DNA from: Curtobacterium sp. S6
GTDB taxonomy: Bacteria > Actinomycetota > Actinomycetes > Actinomycetales > Micrococcaceae
DNA length: 64,000 nt
Direction of reading: 5' to 3'
NCBI RefSeq assembly: GCF_000710345.2
Contig: NZ_JHEL01000015.1
Location: forward strand, 248,001 to 312,000
Position numbers and translations under genes: made by a program. This document shows, piece after piece, positions 1 through 8,516 of the stretch (positions are counted from its first letter, which is position 1; each line of letters begins with the position of its first letter). The notes beneath the pieces were generated by a model. It did no database searches, was not told the DNA's origin, and saw only the letters and a program-made list of their open reading frames with translations.

Positions 1-585
1 GCGACCCAAGAGCGATCCCAAGAAGACCCTGGCCCGAAAACCGTCGCCCTCGACCGGCTCCGGGTGGAAGGACTCCAGCCCCGGCTCGGAGAACCGTGCC
101 GCGTCGGGGAACGCATACCACAGCTGCACGCCGTGCAGGTCGGTGGTCTCCGCGGTGGAGAACTCGGAGTGCGTGATGCCGCGCCCGGCATTCATGAGGT
201 TGACCTCCCCGGGCAGTACGGCCGCGGAGTTCCCCGCGGAATCCACGTGGTCTATCGCCCCGTCGAAGAGCCACGACACCGTGGCCAAGCCCGTGTGAGG
301 ATGCCGCGAAACCTTCATCCCGCCGGTCACCGCGACGTCGTCCGGTCCGAAAGAATCCACAAAGCACCAGGCACCGATGAGGGAACGGGAGCGTTGCGGG
401 AGCGAGCGTTGAACCGTCATCGCGCGTGGCCCACCGAGGGGCACCGCGCGAGGCTCCAAAATCTCCACGACACCGCTGCCGCACTCATGCATCGTCACGC
501 CGTCTCTCAGGCCGTCCGCGAAAGAACCATACTTCGGGTCGCTGGCGCAGACGGCCTCTCGGGGGCTGGATTCCAGATTGCTCAA
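1..585 (-). CDS. Pirin family protein (partial, 3' end outside window)
   Basis: Reading the minus strand from a TTG at 585 gives MSNLE followed by a typical pirin N-terminal cupin. It includes PLGGPRAMTVQRSLPQRSR, then IGAWCFVDSFGPDD and the metal-site region SRHPHTGLATVSWLFDG, then NAGRGITHSE. About 195 of the roughly 300 expected residues lie in the window; the second cupin is cut off by the left edge. The TTG is preceded by GGTGAGG with good spacing, and the MSNLE opening is usual for the family. It starts 7 bp after the AhpD-like gene, so the two are probably co-transcribed. Pirins are bicupin iron proteins; some act as quercetinases or redox sensors. The substrate here is unknown. Confidence 0.85.
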   Translation of the reverse strand, partial: MSNLESSPREAVCASDPKYGSFADGLRDGVTMHECGSGVVEILEPRAVPLGGPRAMTVQRSLPQRSRSLIGAWCFVDSFGPDDVAVTGGMKVSRHPHTGLATVSWLFDGAIDHVDSAGNSAAVLPGEVNLMNAGRGITHSEFSTAETTDLHGVQLWYAFPDAARFSEPGLESFHPEPVEGDGFRARVFLGSLLGR

Positions 586-592
586 GGCGACC

Positions 593-1084
593 TCACCAAT
601 CGGCTCGGGGAACGGGGTGATGGGACATGATCGAAATGCGATTCGTTGCATTCATCGTAATCGCGAGCCACTGGACCGCCCCGAATTGGTCGTCCGTCAA
701 AACCCCTGCGCTGACCTGCTGCGCAAAGTCCCGATCTTCCGAAGACGGCAACCGGGTCACCGCCTCCGCCAAGAACAACGCCGCCCTCTCCACCTCCGAA
801 TAGACATCGCTGTCTTCCCAAGCCGGCAGGAGGGCGAGGCGTTGATCGCTCACGCCGGCCCGCAGCGCCCGTTGCGTGTGAACATTCAGGCAATACGCGC
901 ACCCGTTGATTTGCGAGACGCGGAGACAAATCAACTCGACAATCTCGCGATCCAAACCCGCCTGGCGGGCCGCCTTCGCGGACGCAACGCTCAACGCACC
1001 GATAGCCTTCCACGCCTCCGGATGAGACTTATCCAAGTAAAACTTCAGCGGATCGTGGGCATTGGTGGCGGACGACGAATTCAT
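593..1084 (-). CDS. AhpD-like carboxymuconolactone decarboxylase family protein
   Basis: A 163-residue protein starting MNSSSATNAHDPLKFYL. It contains the alkylhydroperoxidase D-like signature INGCAYCLNVHT, with the redox CxxC pair and the following His. Family members are small all-helical, often trimeric thiol peroxidases or decarboxylases. The ATG at 1084 is chosen over upstream in-frame starts because GAGGAG lies just before it and the family homology begins there. It is followed by the pirin gene after 7 bp, a pairing consistent with an oxidative or quinone-stress role, though that is inference. The gene is divergent from thrS. Confidence 0.85.
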   Translation of the reverse strand: MNSSSATNAHDPLKFYLDKSHPEAWKAIGALSVASAKAARQAGLDREIVELICLRVSQINGCAYCLNVHTQRALRAGVSDQRLALLPAWEDSDVYSEVERAALFLAEAVTRLPSSEDRDFAQQVSAGVLTDDQFGAVQWLAITMNATNRISIMSHHPVPRADW

Positions 1085-1147
1085 GGCACTCCTCACTGAC
1101 GTAGCTGAGCACGAGGATACCGGCGGCCGACGCAGGCGTAGAACAGG

Positions 1148-1153
1148 TAGAAT
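1148..1153 (+). promoter_or_regulatory. Candidate thrS -10 element (TAGAAT)
   Basis: TAGAAT lies about 85 bp before thrS and matches the TANNNT form seen before many genes here. No convincing -35 is visible. A 7-bp hairpin (1160-1166 with 1172-1178) follows in the leader. I see no T-box features. Confidence 0.35.
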
Positions 1154-1240
1154 CGCCACGTCCCCGGAGAACGGGGACTACTCTCAACCGCACGCCCCAG
1201 GTATCGGCGTGCGCCCAAACGACTCTAGGAGTGAGTGTCC

Positions 1241-3274
1241 ATGGCCGAGAATCCGGCCGAATCCCTGCAGATCACCGTCCACGGCGAGCCCCAGCAGGTG
1301 ACCACGGGCACCACCGCCGCGGACCTCTTCCAGGACGAGCCCACCATCGTCGTGGCCCGCATCAATGACGCCCTCAAGGACTTGTCCACCGAGCTCGTCG
1401 ACGGCGACGTCGTCATTCCCGTCACGATCGACCAGCCGGAAGGCCTCGAGGTCCTCCGCCACTCGACCGCGCACGTCATGGCCCAAGCCGTACAGGCCAT
1501 GCGACCCGACGCGAAACTCGGCATCGGGCCCTACATCACCGACGGCTTCTACTTCGACTTCGACGTCGAGGAGACCTTCACCCCGGAAGACCTCAAGAAG
1601 CTCGAAAAATCGATGATGAAGATCGTCAAGTCCGGCCAAACCTTCCGGCGACGCACGGTCACCCACGAGGAAGCCCTCGAGGAAATGAGCGCCGAGCCCT
1701 ACAAGCTGGAACTCCTCGGCCTGAGCCAAGGACCCGGCTCGGGGGCGGACGCTGCCGAAGGAGCTGGCGTCGAGGTCGGCGAAGGCGAGATCACGATCTA
1801 CGACAACGTCGATCGCAAGGGGGAGACGGTCTGGAAGGACCTCTGCCGCGGCCCCCACCTGCCCAATACCAAGCTCATCGCCAACGGATACGCCCTCACG
1901 CGCTCCGGCGGAGCATACTGGCGGGGCTCCGAGAAGAACCCGATGCTTCAGCGCATCTACGGAACCGCCTGGCCGACCAAAGACGAGCTGGTGGCCTACA
2001 AGGAACGCATCGCCGAAGCCGAGCGCCGCGATCACCGCCGGCTCGGAGAAGAGCTCGATCTCTTCTCGTTCCCCAAGACCATCGGGCCGGGCCTGCCGGT
2101 CTTCCACCCCAAGGGCGGGGTCATCAAACGGGAGATGGAAAACTACGTCCGAGACCGCCACATCGCCGAGGGTTTCCAGTACGTCGGAACCCCTCACATC
2201 GCGAAGGAAGACCTCTTCTACACCTCGGGACACCTTCCGTACTATTCCGAAGGCATGTTCCCGGCCATGGAGCTGGACAACGGCGACTACCGGCTGAAGG
2301 CCATGAACTGCCCGATGCACAACGAGATCTTCCGCGCTCGCGGCCGGTCCTATCGCGAATTGCCGCTGCGCTTCTTCGAATTCGGCACCGTGTATCGCGA
2401 CGAGAAGTCCGGCGTGCTTCAAGGCCTGACCCGCGTCCGGATGATCACCCAGGACGACTCGCACAGCTACGTCACCAAGGAACAGGCACCGGATGAGGTG
2501 CGGCACCTGCTGAACTTCATGCTGTCGTTGCTGACGGACTTCGGCCTGACCGACTTCTACCTTGAGCTCTCCACGCGGGCGACCGAGGGGGACAAGAAGG
2601 ACAAATTCATCGGCACGGATGAGCAGTGGGACGAGGCCACCGAGATCCTGGAAAACGTGGCCCGTGAGACCGGGCTGGAGCTCGTTCCCGATCCGGGCGG
2701 GGCCGCGTTCTACGGCCCCAAGATCTCGGTCCAGGCCAAGGACGCGATCGGGCGCACGTGGCAGATGTCCACGGTCCAGTACGATTTCAACCAGCCGTCG
2801 CGTTTCGGGCTCGAGTACCAAGCGGCCGATGGTAGCCGACAAGAACCGGTGATGATCCACTCGGCCAAGTTCGGTTCGATCGAACGCTTCATGGGCGTGC
2901 TGACCGAGCACTACGCCGGCGCCTTTCCGGCATGGTTGTCGCCGGTCCAGGTCATCGGGATTCCGGTGGCCGAGGCCTTCAACGACTACATGGGGGAGAT
3001 CGCCGCAAAGCTCACCGCGCAGGGAATCCGCGTCGAGGTCGATTACGGTACGGACCGTTTCCCCAAGAAGATCCGCAACGCCTCGAAGGAGAAGGCTCCC
3101 TTTGTGCTGATCGCCGGCGGGGAAGACGCCGACAACGGCGCCGTTTCCTTCCGGTTCCGCGATGGATCGCAGGACAACGGGGTCCCCGTCGATCAGGCCG
3201 TGGCCCGGATCGTCGAGCACGTGACCGAACGGGTGAACCTCGACCCCACGGCCGTCACCGCCGACGCGGAGTAA
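1241..3274 (+). CDS. thrS: Threonine--tRNA ligase
   Basis: Class II synthetase charging tRNA-Thr, 677 residues. An N-terminal TGS-like domain (about residues 1-65) is followed by the editing domain with HSTAHVMAQ. The catalytic core carries [12 protein letters not shown] (motif 2) and zinc-site MNCPMHN, and the C-terminal anticodon-binding domain ends the protein. A GTG at 1235 is also in frame, but AGGAG at 1227-1231 is only 3 nt from it and 9 nt from the ATG at 1241, so the ATG is preferred. A strong hairpin terminator follows directly. In relatives thrS heads a HIT-pgsA phospholipid cluster; here only the HIT gene remains nearby. Confidence 0.97.
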   Translation: MAENPAESLQITVHGEPQQVTTGTTAADLFQDEPTIVVARINDALKDLSTELVDGDVVIPVTIDQPEGLEVLRHSTAHVMAQAVQAMRPDAKLGIGPYITDGFYFDFDVEETFTPEDLKKLEKSMMKIVKSGQTFRRRTVTHEEALEEMSAEPYKLELLGLSQGPGSGADAAEGAGVEVGEGEITIYDNVDRKGETVWKDLCRGPHLPNTKLIANGYALTRSGGAYWRGSEKNPMLQRIYGTAWPTKDELVAYKERIAEAERRDHRRLGEELDLFSFPKTIGPGLPVFHPKGGVIKREMENYVRDRHIAEGFQYVGTPHIAKEDLFYTSGHLPYYSEGMFPAMELDNGDYRLKAMNCPMHNEIFRARGRSYRELPLRFFEFGTVYRDEKSGVLQGLTRVRMITQDDSHSYVTKEQAPDEVRHLLNFMLSLLTDFGLTDFYLELSTRATEGDKKDKFIGTDEQWDEATEILENVARETGLELVPDPGGAAFYGPKISVQAKDAIGRTWQMSTVQYDFNQPSRFGLEYQAADGSRQEPVMIHSAKFGSIERFMGVLTEHYAGAFPAWLSPVQVIGIPVAEAFNDYMGEIAAKLTAQGIRVEVDYGTDRFPKKIRNASKEKAPFVLIAGGEDADNGAVSFRFRDGSQDNGVPVDQAVARIVEHVTERVNLDPTAVTADAE

Positions 3275-3292
3275 CTCACCGCGCGCGAGGAG

Positions 3293-3326
3293 AAAGGCCG
3301 CGGAACCCTCGGGTTCCGCGGCCTTT
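3293..3326 (+). terminator. Terminator after thrS
   Basis: A 16-bp perfect stem (3293-3308 with 3311-3326) lies 19 bp after the thrS stop. It starts AAAGGCCGCGG on the left arm and ends in CTTTCGTG. It may also serve the convergent FBP gene. Confidence 0.85.
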
Positions 3327-3349
3327 CGTGTTTCCTGCGGGTTTGAGCG

Positions 3350-3853
3350 TTACCGACCCCGACGATCGCTCAGGCGCTGGATGAAACGCCGGACGTTGTC
3401 GGTGGTCCGCTCCTTGCGATCCTCGATGGTCATGGTCTCTTCCATCTGGCGGATTCCCTCGGGGCGTTTGGAGCCCACGGTGTACTCCGAGCATCCCAGG
3501 TCCGAACAGAGGTAAGTGCCCAGGGACGAGTAGCGTTCCTTCTTGGTGGCCGGTCGGGCCGCGGAATACATGGACACGCCCGTTCCGCCGTGCAGGGTCA
3601 GGCAGAACTGGCACATCTGGGCGGTCGGTCGCCCCCGATGCTGGACCCGGTGAAGAACGATGCCGCGTGCGCCAGAAGGGGAGTCCACGACCACGTAGCC
3701 GCGATGCGGAGACTTCGGATCGATCCACCCCAAAAACGCCATGGACTGCCAATCCGACCGGTCCCAGTGCGCCGGCAGGTGAAGGCGTTGCGCTTCACCG
3801 TGACTGCAGTTCTCGAAGCTGTTCCTGATCTCGGATTCGGAAAGAGCGCGCAT
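3350..3853 (-). CDS. FBP-domain (EF-G-binding/FusB-like C-terminal zinc finger) protein
   Basis: A 167-residue protein. Its second half has the treble-clef zinc-finger pattern of the FBP C-terminal family: MCQFCLTLHGGTG, then a second pair in YLCSDLGCSEYT. The N-terminal half is a short helical region beginning MRALSESEIRNSF. The family is named for FusB-type proteins that bind elongation factor G and rescue it from fusidic acid, but most actinobacterial members have no tested role. The ATG at 3853 is chosen because TATGTT lies 7 nt upstream, which fits a leaderless promoter; an in-frame ATG at 3865 would add four residues. Convergent with thrS. Confidence 0.8.
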   Translation of the reverse strand: MRALSESEIRNSFENCSHGEAQRLHLPAHWDRSDWQSMAFLGWIDPKSPHRGYVVVDSPSGARGIVLHRVQHRGRPTAQMCQFCLTLHGGTGVSMYSAARPATKKERYSSLGTYLCSDLGCSEYTVGSKRPEGIRQMEETMTIEDRKERTTDNVRRFIQRLSDRRGR

Positions 3854-3860
3854 GTCACCC

Positions 3861-3866
3861 AACATA
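3861..3866 (-). promoter_or_regulatory. Candidate leaderless -10 (TATGTT) for the FBP gene
   Basis: On the minus strand TATGTT is separated from the ATG at 3853 by 7 nt, so transcription would begin at or next to the start codon. Confidence 0.4.
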
Positions 3867-3944
3867 TACCCCGGGACAGAAGGGCGACACGACGTGGGCG
3901 CGCGATGCGTGCGGCGAAGACCTCACTCCGGCCCGCGAACCGCC

Positions 3945-3950
3945 TAAGCT
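3945..3950 (+). promoter_or_regulatory. Candidate leaderless -10 (TAAGCT) for the HIT gene
   Basis: TAAGCT, then 6 nt (GGGGAC), then the ATG at 3957. Start-site spacing predicts a transcript beginning at the ATG. Confidence 0.5.
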
Positions 3951-3956
3951 GGGGAC

Positions 3957-4526
3957 ATGACGGACAATCCTGACTATTCGACCGACGACTTTGTGCTTCC
4001 CGGCGTCCCCGATGCGTTCCAACGCATGTGGACGCCGCATCGTCGCGCGTACGTCGCGGGAGGGCAGAAGGACTACACGGAAAAATCCTGTCCATTCTGC
4101 GCCGCGCCCGAGCGGACCGATGAAGAATCCCTGATCGTCCACCGCGGCGAGAAGGTCTTCGTCGTGTTGAACCTGTACCCCTATAACCCGGGGCATCTTT
4201 TGGTCTGTCCGTACCGGCACGTCGCGCAATTCGACGAGATCGACCCGGAGGAGACGGCGGAAATGTCGGCCTGCGTCCAAACCGCGATGAGGGTTCTCCG
4301 CCAGACCTCCAACGCCGCGGGCTTCAATATCGGGATGAACCAGGGCAAGGTCGGCGGCGCGGGCATCGCGGCCCACCTCCACGAGCACGTCGTGCCCCGA
4401 TGGAACGGGGACACCAACTTCCTGCCGATCGTCGCCGGGACCAAGGCCGTCACGCAGACACTGGACCAGATCCGTAGTCTGGTCGCCGGCTCCTGGCCGA
4501 CGGAGAACGCCGGGCCCGCGAGCTGA
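3957..4526 (+). CDS. HIT family nucleotide hydrolase/transferase
   Basis: A 189-residue histidine-triad protein. The C-terminal catalytic motif is HLHEHVVPRW (HxHxH), preceded by NQGKVGGAG. An N-terminal CPFC pair and NLYPYNPGHLLVCPYRH are typical of the actinobacterial Ap4A-phosphorylase-like branch. Members hydrolyse or phosphorolyse dinucleotide polyphosphates or adenylated substrates; the physiological substrate is not known. The gene follows thrS as in many actinobacteria, but the usual next gene (pgsA) is absent; a convergent LOG gene is there instead. The start is predicted to be leaderless. Confidence 0.92.
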   Translation: MTDNPDYSTDDFVLPGVPDAFQRMWTPHRRAYVAGGQKDYTEKSCPFCAAPERTDEESLIVHRGEKVFVVLNLYPYNPGHLLVCPYRHVAQFDEIDPEETAEMSACVQTAMRVLRQTSNAAGFNIGMNQGKVGGAGIAAHLHEHVVPRWNGDTNFLPIVAGTKAVTQTLDQIRSLVAGSWPTENAGPAS

Positions 4527-4572
4527 GCGCGGCCACGGGCTGCGGCGAGCCTTGCTGTGGAAAGCCGACCGG

Positions 4573-5193
4573 TCAGCCCTGACGGTCCCACTTGGGCGTC
4601 GCGGGATGCCACTGCGCCAACGCTTCCAGCAGGGGAGCGGGTTCGGACTCGACGATGAGCGAGTCTCGCAGTTCCTGACGCAGGAAGCCCTCCTCGACCA
4701 TGTGATCCAGGAGGTCCAGGAGGGGGTTCCAAAAGCCCTTGACGTTGTATAGGGCAACCGGTTTGGCATGCAGGCCGAGATGCTGCCACGTCCAGGTCTC
4801 GAACAGCTCTTCCAGGGTGCCGGCTCCTCCCGGGAGGGCGATGAAAGCGTTCCCGAGTTCGGCCATTCGATTCTTGCGTTGGTGCATGTCCTGCACGATC
4901 TCCAAGTCCGTGAGCCCCTCGTGGGCGATCTCCGCATCGGCCAGGGCACGGGGCATCACGCCGGAGACCTTCCCTCCGACGGCCATGACCGAATCGGCGA
5001 GAATGCCCATGAGCCCCACCTTGCCGCCACCGTAGACGACGCCGACACCGCGGCCGGCCAGGGCGACACCCAGTCGTCGCACTGCCTCGGAATAGACGGG
5101 GTCCACCCCGGCGGCCGAACCGGTGTAGGCGGTGACTCGGCGAAGGGGATTCGAGGCGGCGGGGGCGGAAGCGAACGCGTTGTCTGAAGGCAT
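4573..5193 (-). CDS. LOG family protein (TIGR00730 type)
   Basis: A 206-residue Rossmann-fold protein. It has the family signature LPGGAGTLEELFETWTW (PGGxGTxxE) and, upstream, VVYGGGKVGLMG and RKNRMAEL. LOG proteins are cytokinin-riboside 5'-phosphate phosphoribohydrolases; bacterial members release adenine or a modified base from AMP-like nucleotides. Standard length. It has its own predicted leaderless promoter and runs convergently to the HIT gene. The in vivo substrate cannot be told from sequence. Confidence 0.9.
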   Translation of the reverse strand: MPSDNAFASAPAASNPLRRVTAYTGSAAGVDPVYSEAVRRLGVALAGRGVGVVYGGGKVGLMGILADSVMAVGGKVSGVMPRALADAEIAHEGLTDLEIVQDMHQRKNRMAELGNAFIALPGGAGTLEELFETWTWQHLGLHAKPVALYNVKGFWNPLLDLLDHMVEEGFLRQELRDSLIVESEPAPLLEALAQWHPATPKWDRQG

Positions 5194-5200
5194 GTCGTCC

Positions 5201-5206
5201 AGGATA
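5201..5206 (-). promoter_or_regulatory. Candidate leaderless -10 (TATCCT) for the LOG gene
   Basis: On the minus strand TATCCT is 7 nt before the ATG at 5193, with no Shine-Dalgarno between them. Confidence 0.45.
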
Positions 5207-5233
5207 TGCCCGGGGATTCGGTCGGGTCCGTTC

Positions 5234-6253
5234 TCAGAAGAGTCGGATCTGCTCCTCCGCCCGGGAATTCGGGGCGGGGAGCACGCGACACGCCCTGTTC
5301 TTCACAGAAGACATATTCATCAGGGACGGAACCTCGGGACCCGCGGGCGGGCCGCCCGGATCGGACCTGGACGGCCCGGTCAGGAGGAACGGCCCGGAAC
5401 CGGAGGCGATGCGGCGGTCGCCGCCGCGATCCTCGCCGAGCGAGCCGGCCTCCCACATCGTCCCGTTCGACACATGCGCCATGAAAGGCTCGGAGAATTC
5501 GCCCGGTCGCCAGGGTTCATCCACCGCGGAGAATTCCTCGACGTCGAGTTCGTCCAGGAAGTCTCGCACCTGCGAGACGACCCGTTCGTGGTTCCGCACG
5601 ATGGATTCCTCGGCCAGGGGGCTTAACCAGCCGGCCAATTTCGCCGCGACCCGTTTGACCTGGGTCAGCTTCAGGGCGCGGGATACGGCGTCTTCCAGGT
5701 CGCGAACCGTCCGGCCGTCGCGGGCCAACGCGACGTAGCGGGCGCACGCCACCGCCTGCTGATCGAGGCGAGACGTCTTGGAGCGCTCGTGAGCCGTGCC
5801 CACCTTGGAGGATCCATCCGGGAAGGTGGCCACGTAGAGCCAATGCGGACGATCCACATAGGCCCGGGCGGCCTCGGTCAGCTGGGCCCCACGGTGGGCC
5901 CGGTGAATCGGGAGGAATCGATCCAGATGCAGGCACAGTGGACACTGTTGCCCCTTGGCGATGCGGTTGGATTTGGGACACGGAACCTGTCGGAATCGCG
6001 CCGCACCGTCCTCGTCGAACTCCGCGTGGGCGAAGCCGTTGCACCACATTCCCGACGCGGGCCCGTCTCCCGTCCGGAGGAAGGGAAAGAGGTCACCCGG
6101 TCCGAGGCTCGCGGTGTGACGTTCTCCGGTGGGCAGGCCGTCGCGGATGGTCTCGTACCGGATCAGAGGGTGGCGCTCGTGCCAGGACACGTCGCGCCAG
6201 ATGAACGGTTCTTCGGGCAACTCGACCCTTGTCGCCTCGTGCAGGTGATTCAT
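5234..6253 (-). CDS. DUF2797 domain-containing protein
   Basis: A 339-residue protein starting MNHLHEATRVELPEEP. The core matches the DUF2797 family: cysteine positions in CPKSNRIAKGQQCPLCLHLD suggest a zinc site, and LYVATFPDGSSKVGTA resembles the GIY-YIG-like segment reported for the family. No function is established. The last 70 or so residues are low-complexity (Gly, Pro, Arg rich) and unlike the core. Start 6253 is preferred over 6277 because the longer form adds a non-homologous segment. Divergent from murT, sharing about 50 bp of upstream DNA. Confidence 0.75.
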   Translation of the reverse strand: MNHLHEATRVELPEEPFIWRDVSWHERHPLIRYETIRDGLPTGERHTASLGPGDLFPFLRTGDGPASGMWCNGFAHAEFDEDGAARFRQVPCPKSNRIAKGQQCPLCLHLDRFLPIHRAHRGAQLTEAARAYVDRPHWLYVATFPDGSSKVGTAHERSKTSRLDQQAVACARYVALARDGRTVRDLEDAVSRALKLTQVKRVAAKLAGWLSPLAEESIVRNHERVVSQVRDFLDELDVEEFSAVDEPWRPGEFSEPFMAHVSNGTMWEAGSLGEDRGGDRRIASGSGPFLLTGPSRSDPGGPPAGPEVPSLMNMSSVKNRACRVLPAPNSRAEEQIRLF

Positions 6254-6290
6254 CCCATCATCATGGCAAACATCCACGGGGCATGCGGGT

Positions 6291-6296
6291 TAGGAT
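6291..6296 (+). promoter_or_regulatory. Candidate leaderless -10 (TAGGAT) for murT-gatD
   Basis: TAGGAT is 7 nt before the ATG at 6304. The same AGGA could act as a weak Shine-Dalgarno, so both readings remain open. Confidence 0.4.
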
Positions 6297-6303
6297 TGAT
6301 CCC

Positions 6304-7599
6304 ATGCCAAGACCAGTGATCTTCAGACCTGCGACGCGACTGATCGGCCAGGGTATTCGGTATGCGTCATCGCTACGCGGCGGCGGCTCGGCCTTCCCCG
6401 GGCTGGTGATGGAAAAGCTGGATCCGGACTTCGTGCCCCGCGTCTTGAAGAAGCTCCCGCGCGGGGTCGTGGTGGTTTCCGGAACCAACGGCAAGACCAC
6501 CACCACCAAGATGACGGTTCAGCTGCTGGAGGCTCAGGGCCTCAAGGTGTTTACCAACCGCACCGGATCCAATTTCGTGCGCGGGGTGGCCGCGGCGCTG
6601 TTGGCGGAGATGAACCTCAAGGGAGAGCTCGACGCCGACATCGCGGTTCTGGAACTCGACGAGGCGCACGCGGTGCACTTCGTGAAGTTGGTGCAACCGA
6701 GGTACGCCTTGTTGCTGAACGTCATGCGAGATCAGCTGGACAGGTTCGGCGAAATCGACACGACCCGCAAGATGCTGACCAAGGTCGCCCAGGCCACCAC
6801 GGGAACCGTCGTCCTCAACCGGGAAGACCCTCGGATCCGCGGTATCTCTCAGGACCTGTCGGCCGGCACACAGGTCGCCTACTACGGCCTCTCGCCGCAG
6901 TTGCGTTCCAAGTTCCCTTCCGACGACGAGATGCGCGACAAACGCCAGGCCAAGCAGGCCGAGGACCTTCCCGAGGCGGCGGTCACCCTCTCGTCCTTCG
7001 AGGGCACCACGACGAACCTCCTCCTCGGCGACCGCGAGGTCTCCGCGACGATCAATCTCTACGGGATGTACAACATCTACAACGCGGCCGGCGCCGTGGC
7101 CGTGGCCAGGGAGATCCTGGGCGACGAGGTCGACGAGCCCGCCCTTCTCCGGGAACTCGGCGAGGTCACGCCGGCCTTCGGTCGAGGGGAATCCGTGACG
7201 ATCGGCGGTCGCAGCCTGCAATTGTTGCTGGTTAAAAACCCCGCGGGGTTCCGTCTCTCGCTGGCCTCGGCCACCGGGCAAGATTACGCGACCATGATCA
7301 CCATCAACGACGAATACGCCGACGGCCGCGACGTCTCCTGGCTCTGGGACGTGGACTTTGACTCGTTGCGCCACGGGGGAGTCGACGTCGTCTCGGGCAC
7401 GCGCGCCTACGACATGGCCTTGCGTCTCGAGCACGACGACGTGCCCGTTGGTGCCGTGAACACCGAACTCCGCAGCGCTCTCGACGAGTTCATCCGGGGG
7501 TCCGGGGATCAGCCGATGCGCGTCTTTTGCACCTATACCTCGATGCTGGCCCTGCGCCGCGAACTCGCCAAGATCACGAAGGTGGACGACATCGGATGA
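6304..7599 (+). CDS. murT: Lipid II isoglutaminyl synthase, MurT subunit
   Basis: A 431-residue Mur-ligase-like protein with the P-loop SGTNGKTTTTKM at about residues 59-70, ELDEAHAVHF, and a C-terminal DUF1727 domain (FDSLRHGGVDVVSGTRAYDM). With GatD it amidates the alpha-carboxyl of D-Glu in lipid II to D-isoglutamine. MurT activates the glutamate with ATP and GatD supplies ammonia. The inserted zinc-ribbon cysteines of firmicute MurT are missing: there is no CxxC pair. It overlaps gatD by 4 bp (ATGA), which fits translational coupling of an obligate complex. In-frame upstream ATGs at 6229 and 6283 are rejected as non-homologous extensions. Confidence 0.93.
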   Translation: MPRPVIFRPATRLIGQGIRYASSLRGGGSAFPGLVMEKLDPDFVPRVLKKLPRGVVVVSGTNGKTTTTKMTVQLLEAQGLKVFTNRTGSNFVRGVAAALLAEMNLKGELDADIAVLELDEAHAVHFVKLVQPRYALLLNVMRDQLDRFGEIDTTRKMLTKVAQATTGTVVLNREDPRIRGISQDLSAGTQVAYYGLSPQLRSKFPSDDEMRDKRQAKQAEDLPEAAVTLSSFEGTTTNLLLGDREVSATINLYGMYNIYNAAGAVAVAREILGDEVDEPALLRELGEVTPAFGRGESVTIGGRSLQLLLVKNPAGFRLSLASATGQDYATMITINDEYADGRDVSWLWDVDFDSLRHGGVDVVSGTRAYDMALRLEHDDVPVGAVNTELRSALDEFIRGSGDQPMRVFCTYTSMLALRRELAKITKVDDIG

Positions 7600-8318
7600 C
7601 GACTCAGAAGCTCACCATTCTCCAGCTGTACCCGCGGGACATGAACATCTATGGCGACTGGGGCAACGTGCTCTCGCTCTCCCGCCGCGCCCGTCAGCAC
7701 GGATTCGACGTCGAGATCATCGACTACAACCCGGGCGACGTCTTCCCGGAGGAGTACGACATTCTGGTCGGCGGCGGAGGCCAAGACTCCGGGCAGACCG
7801 TGATCCAGGATGATTTGCACCGCATCGCCCCGAAACTGCGGGAGGACGCCGAGGCCGGAACCCCGATGCTGGTGATCTGCGGCCTGTACCAACTGTTCGG
7901 GAAGGAATTCCGGACCGTTGGGGGCGAGTCGCTGGAAGGCATCGGTCTGTTCAATGCGCACACCATCGGCGGAGAGCAACGGCTGATCGGCAACATCGTG
8001 CTCGAGTCCGAGGAGTTTGGCACGATCGTCGGTTACGAGAACCACTCGGGGCTCACGTATCTGGACGGCGACGTCCAACGCCTCGGGACCGTGACCAAGG
8101 GTGACGGAAATAATCTCGACGATGACGGCGAGGGCGCGCGCGTGCACCACGTCATCGGCAGCTACCTGCACGGGTCCCTGTTGCCGAAGAACCCGGTGAT
8201 CTCCGATTACCTGATCAGGCACGCCGCCGAGAAAAAGTACGGGCAATTCCAACCGGCAGATATCGACGACACCCTGCCCACCAGGGCCCGCGGGGTCGCC
8301 GCATCCCGCCCTCGTTAG
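7596..8318 (+). CDS. gatD: Lipid II isoglutaminyl synthase, glutaminase subunit GatD
   Basis: A 240-residue CobB/CobQ-like class I glutamine amidotransferase. The catalytic Cys is at residue 95 in MLVICGLYQLFG and the His at about residue 192 in GSYLHGSLLPKNP. An N-terminal LQLYPRDMNIYGDWGN segment is typical. It hydrolyses glutamine and channels ammonia to MurT. Its start overlaps the murT stop (ATGA). The complex makes amidated peptidoglycan in the cytoplasm before lipid II is flipped. Confidence 0.93.
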   Translation: MTTQKLTILQLYPRDMNIYGDWGNVLSLSRRARQHGFDVEIIDYNPGDVFPEEYDILVGGGGQDSGQTVIQDDLHRIAPKLREDAEAGTPMLVICGLYQLFGKEFRTVGGESLEGIGLFNAHTIGGEQRLIGNIVLESEEFGTIVGYENHSGLTYLDGDVQRLGTVTKGDGNNLDDDGEGARVHHVIGSYLHGSLLPKNPVISDYLIRHAAEKKYGQFQPADIDDTLPTRARGVAASRPR

Positions 8319-8374
8319 CGGTCTTCTGGACCCCGGGGGACCCGCTCGGTGCGGGGGTGAAGGTGCCCCACCGT

Positions 8375-8380
8375 TACAAT
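8375..8380 (+). promoter_or_regulatory. Candidate yebC -10 element (TACAAT)
   Basis: GTTACAATGG lies 137 bp before yebC, inside the 198-bp gap after gatD. The same GTTACAAT string precedes efp at 36819. A GC hairpin (CCCGC-TCGGT-GCGGG, 8341-8355) just upstream could be a weak gatD terminator. Confidence 0.45.
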
Positions 8381-8516
8381 GGACCCCGGAGTTCATCGCG
8401 GACTGGCCCATCGATCGCCCCAGCGCCGTCGGTTAAGACGGTGCGCCGATTCGGTAGCGTCGGTCATCACGAGGCAGTTCCGCGTCACGTCAACGTCTAT
8501 ATCGAGGAGCACATTC

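Noticed and set aside
1154-1240. T-box or other riboswitch before thrS
   Set aside because: Only a 7-bp hairpin is present; no specifier loop or T-box sequence, and the leader is too short.
4573-5193. Lysine decarboxylase annotation for the LOG gene
   Set aside because: The PGGxGTxxE motif marks LOG phosphoribohydrolases; the old lysine-decarboxylase label is a known misnomer.
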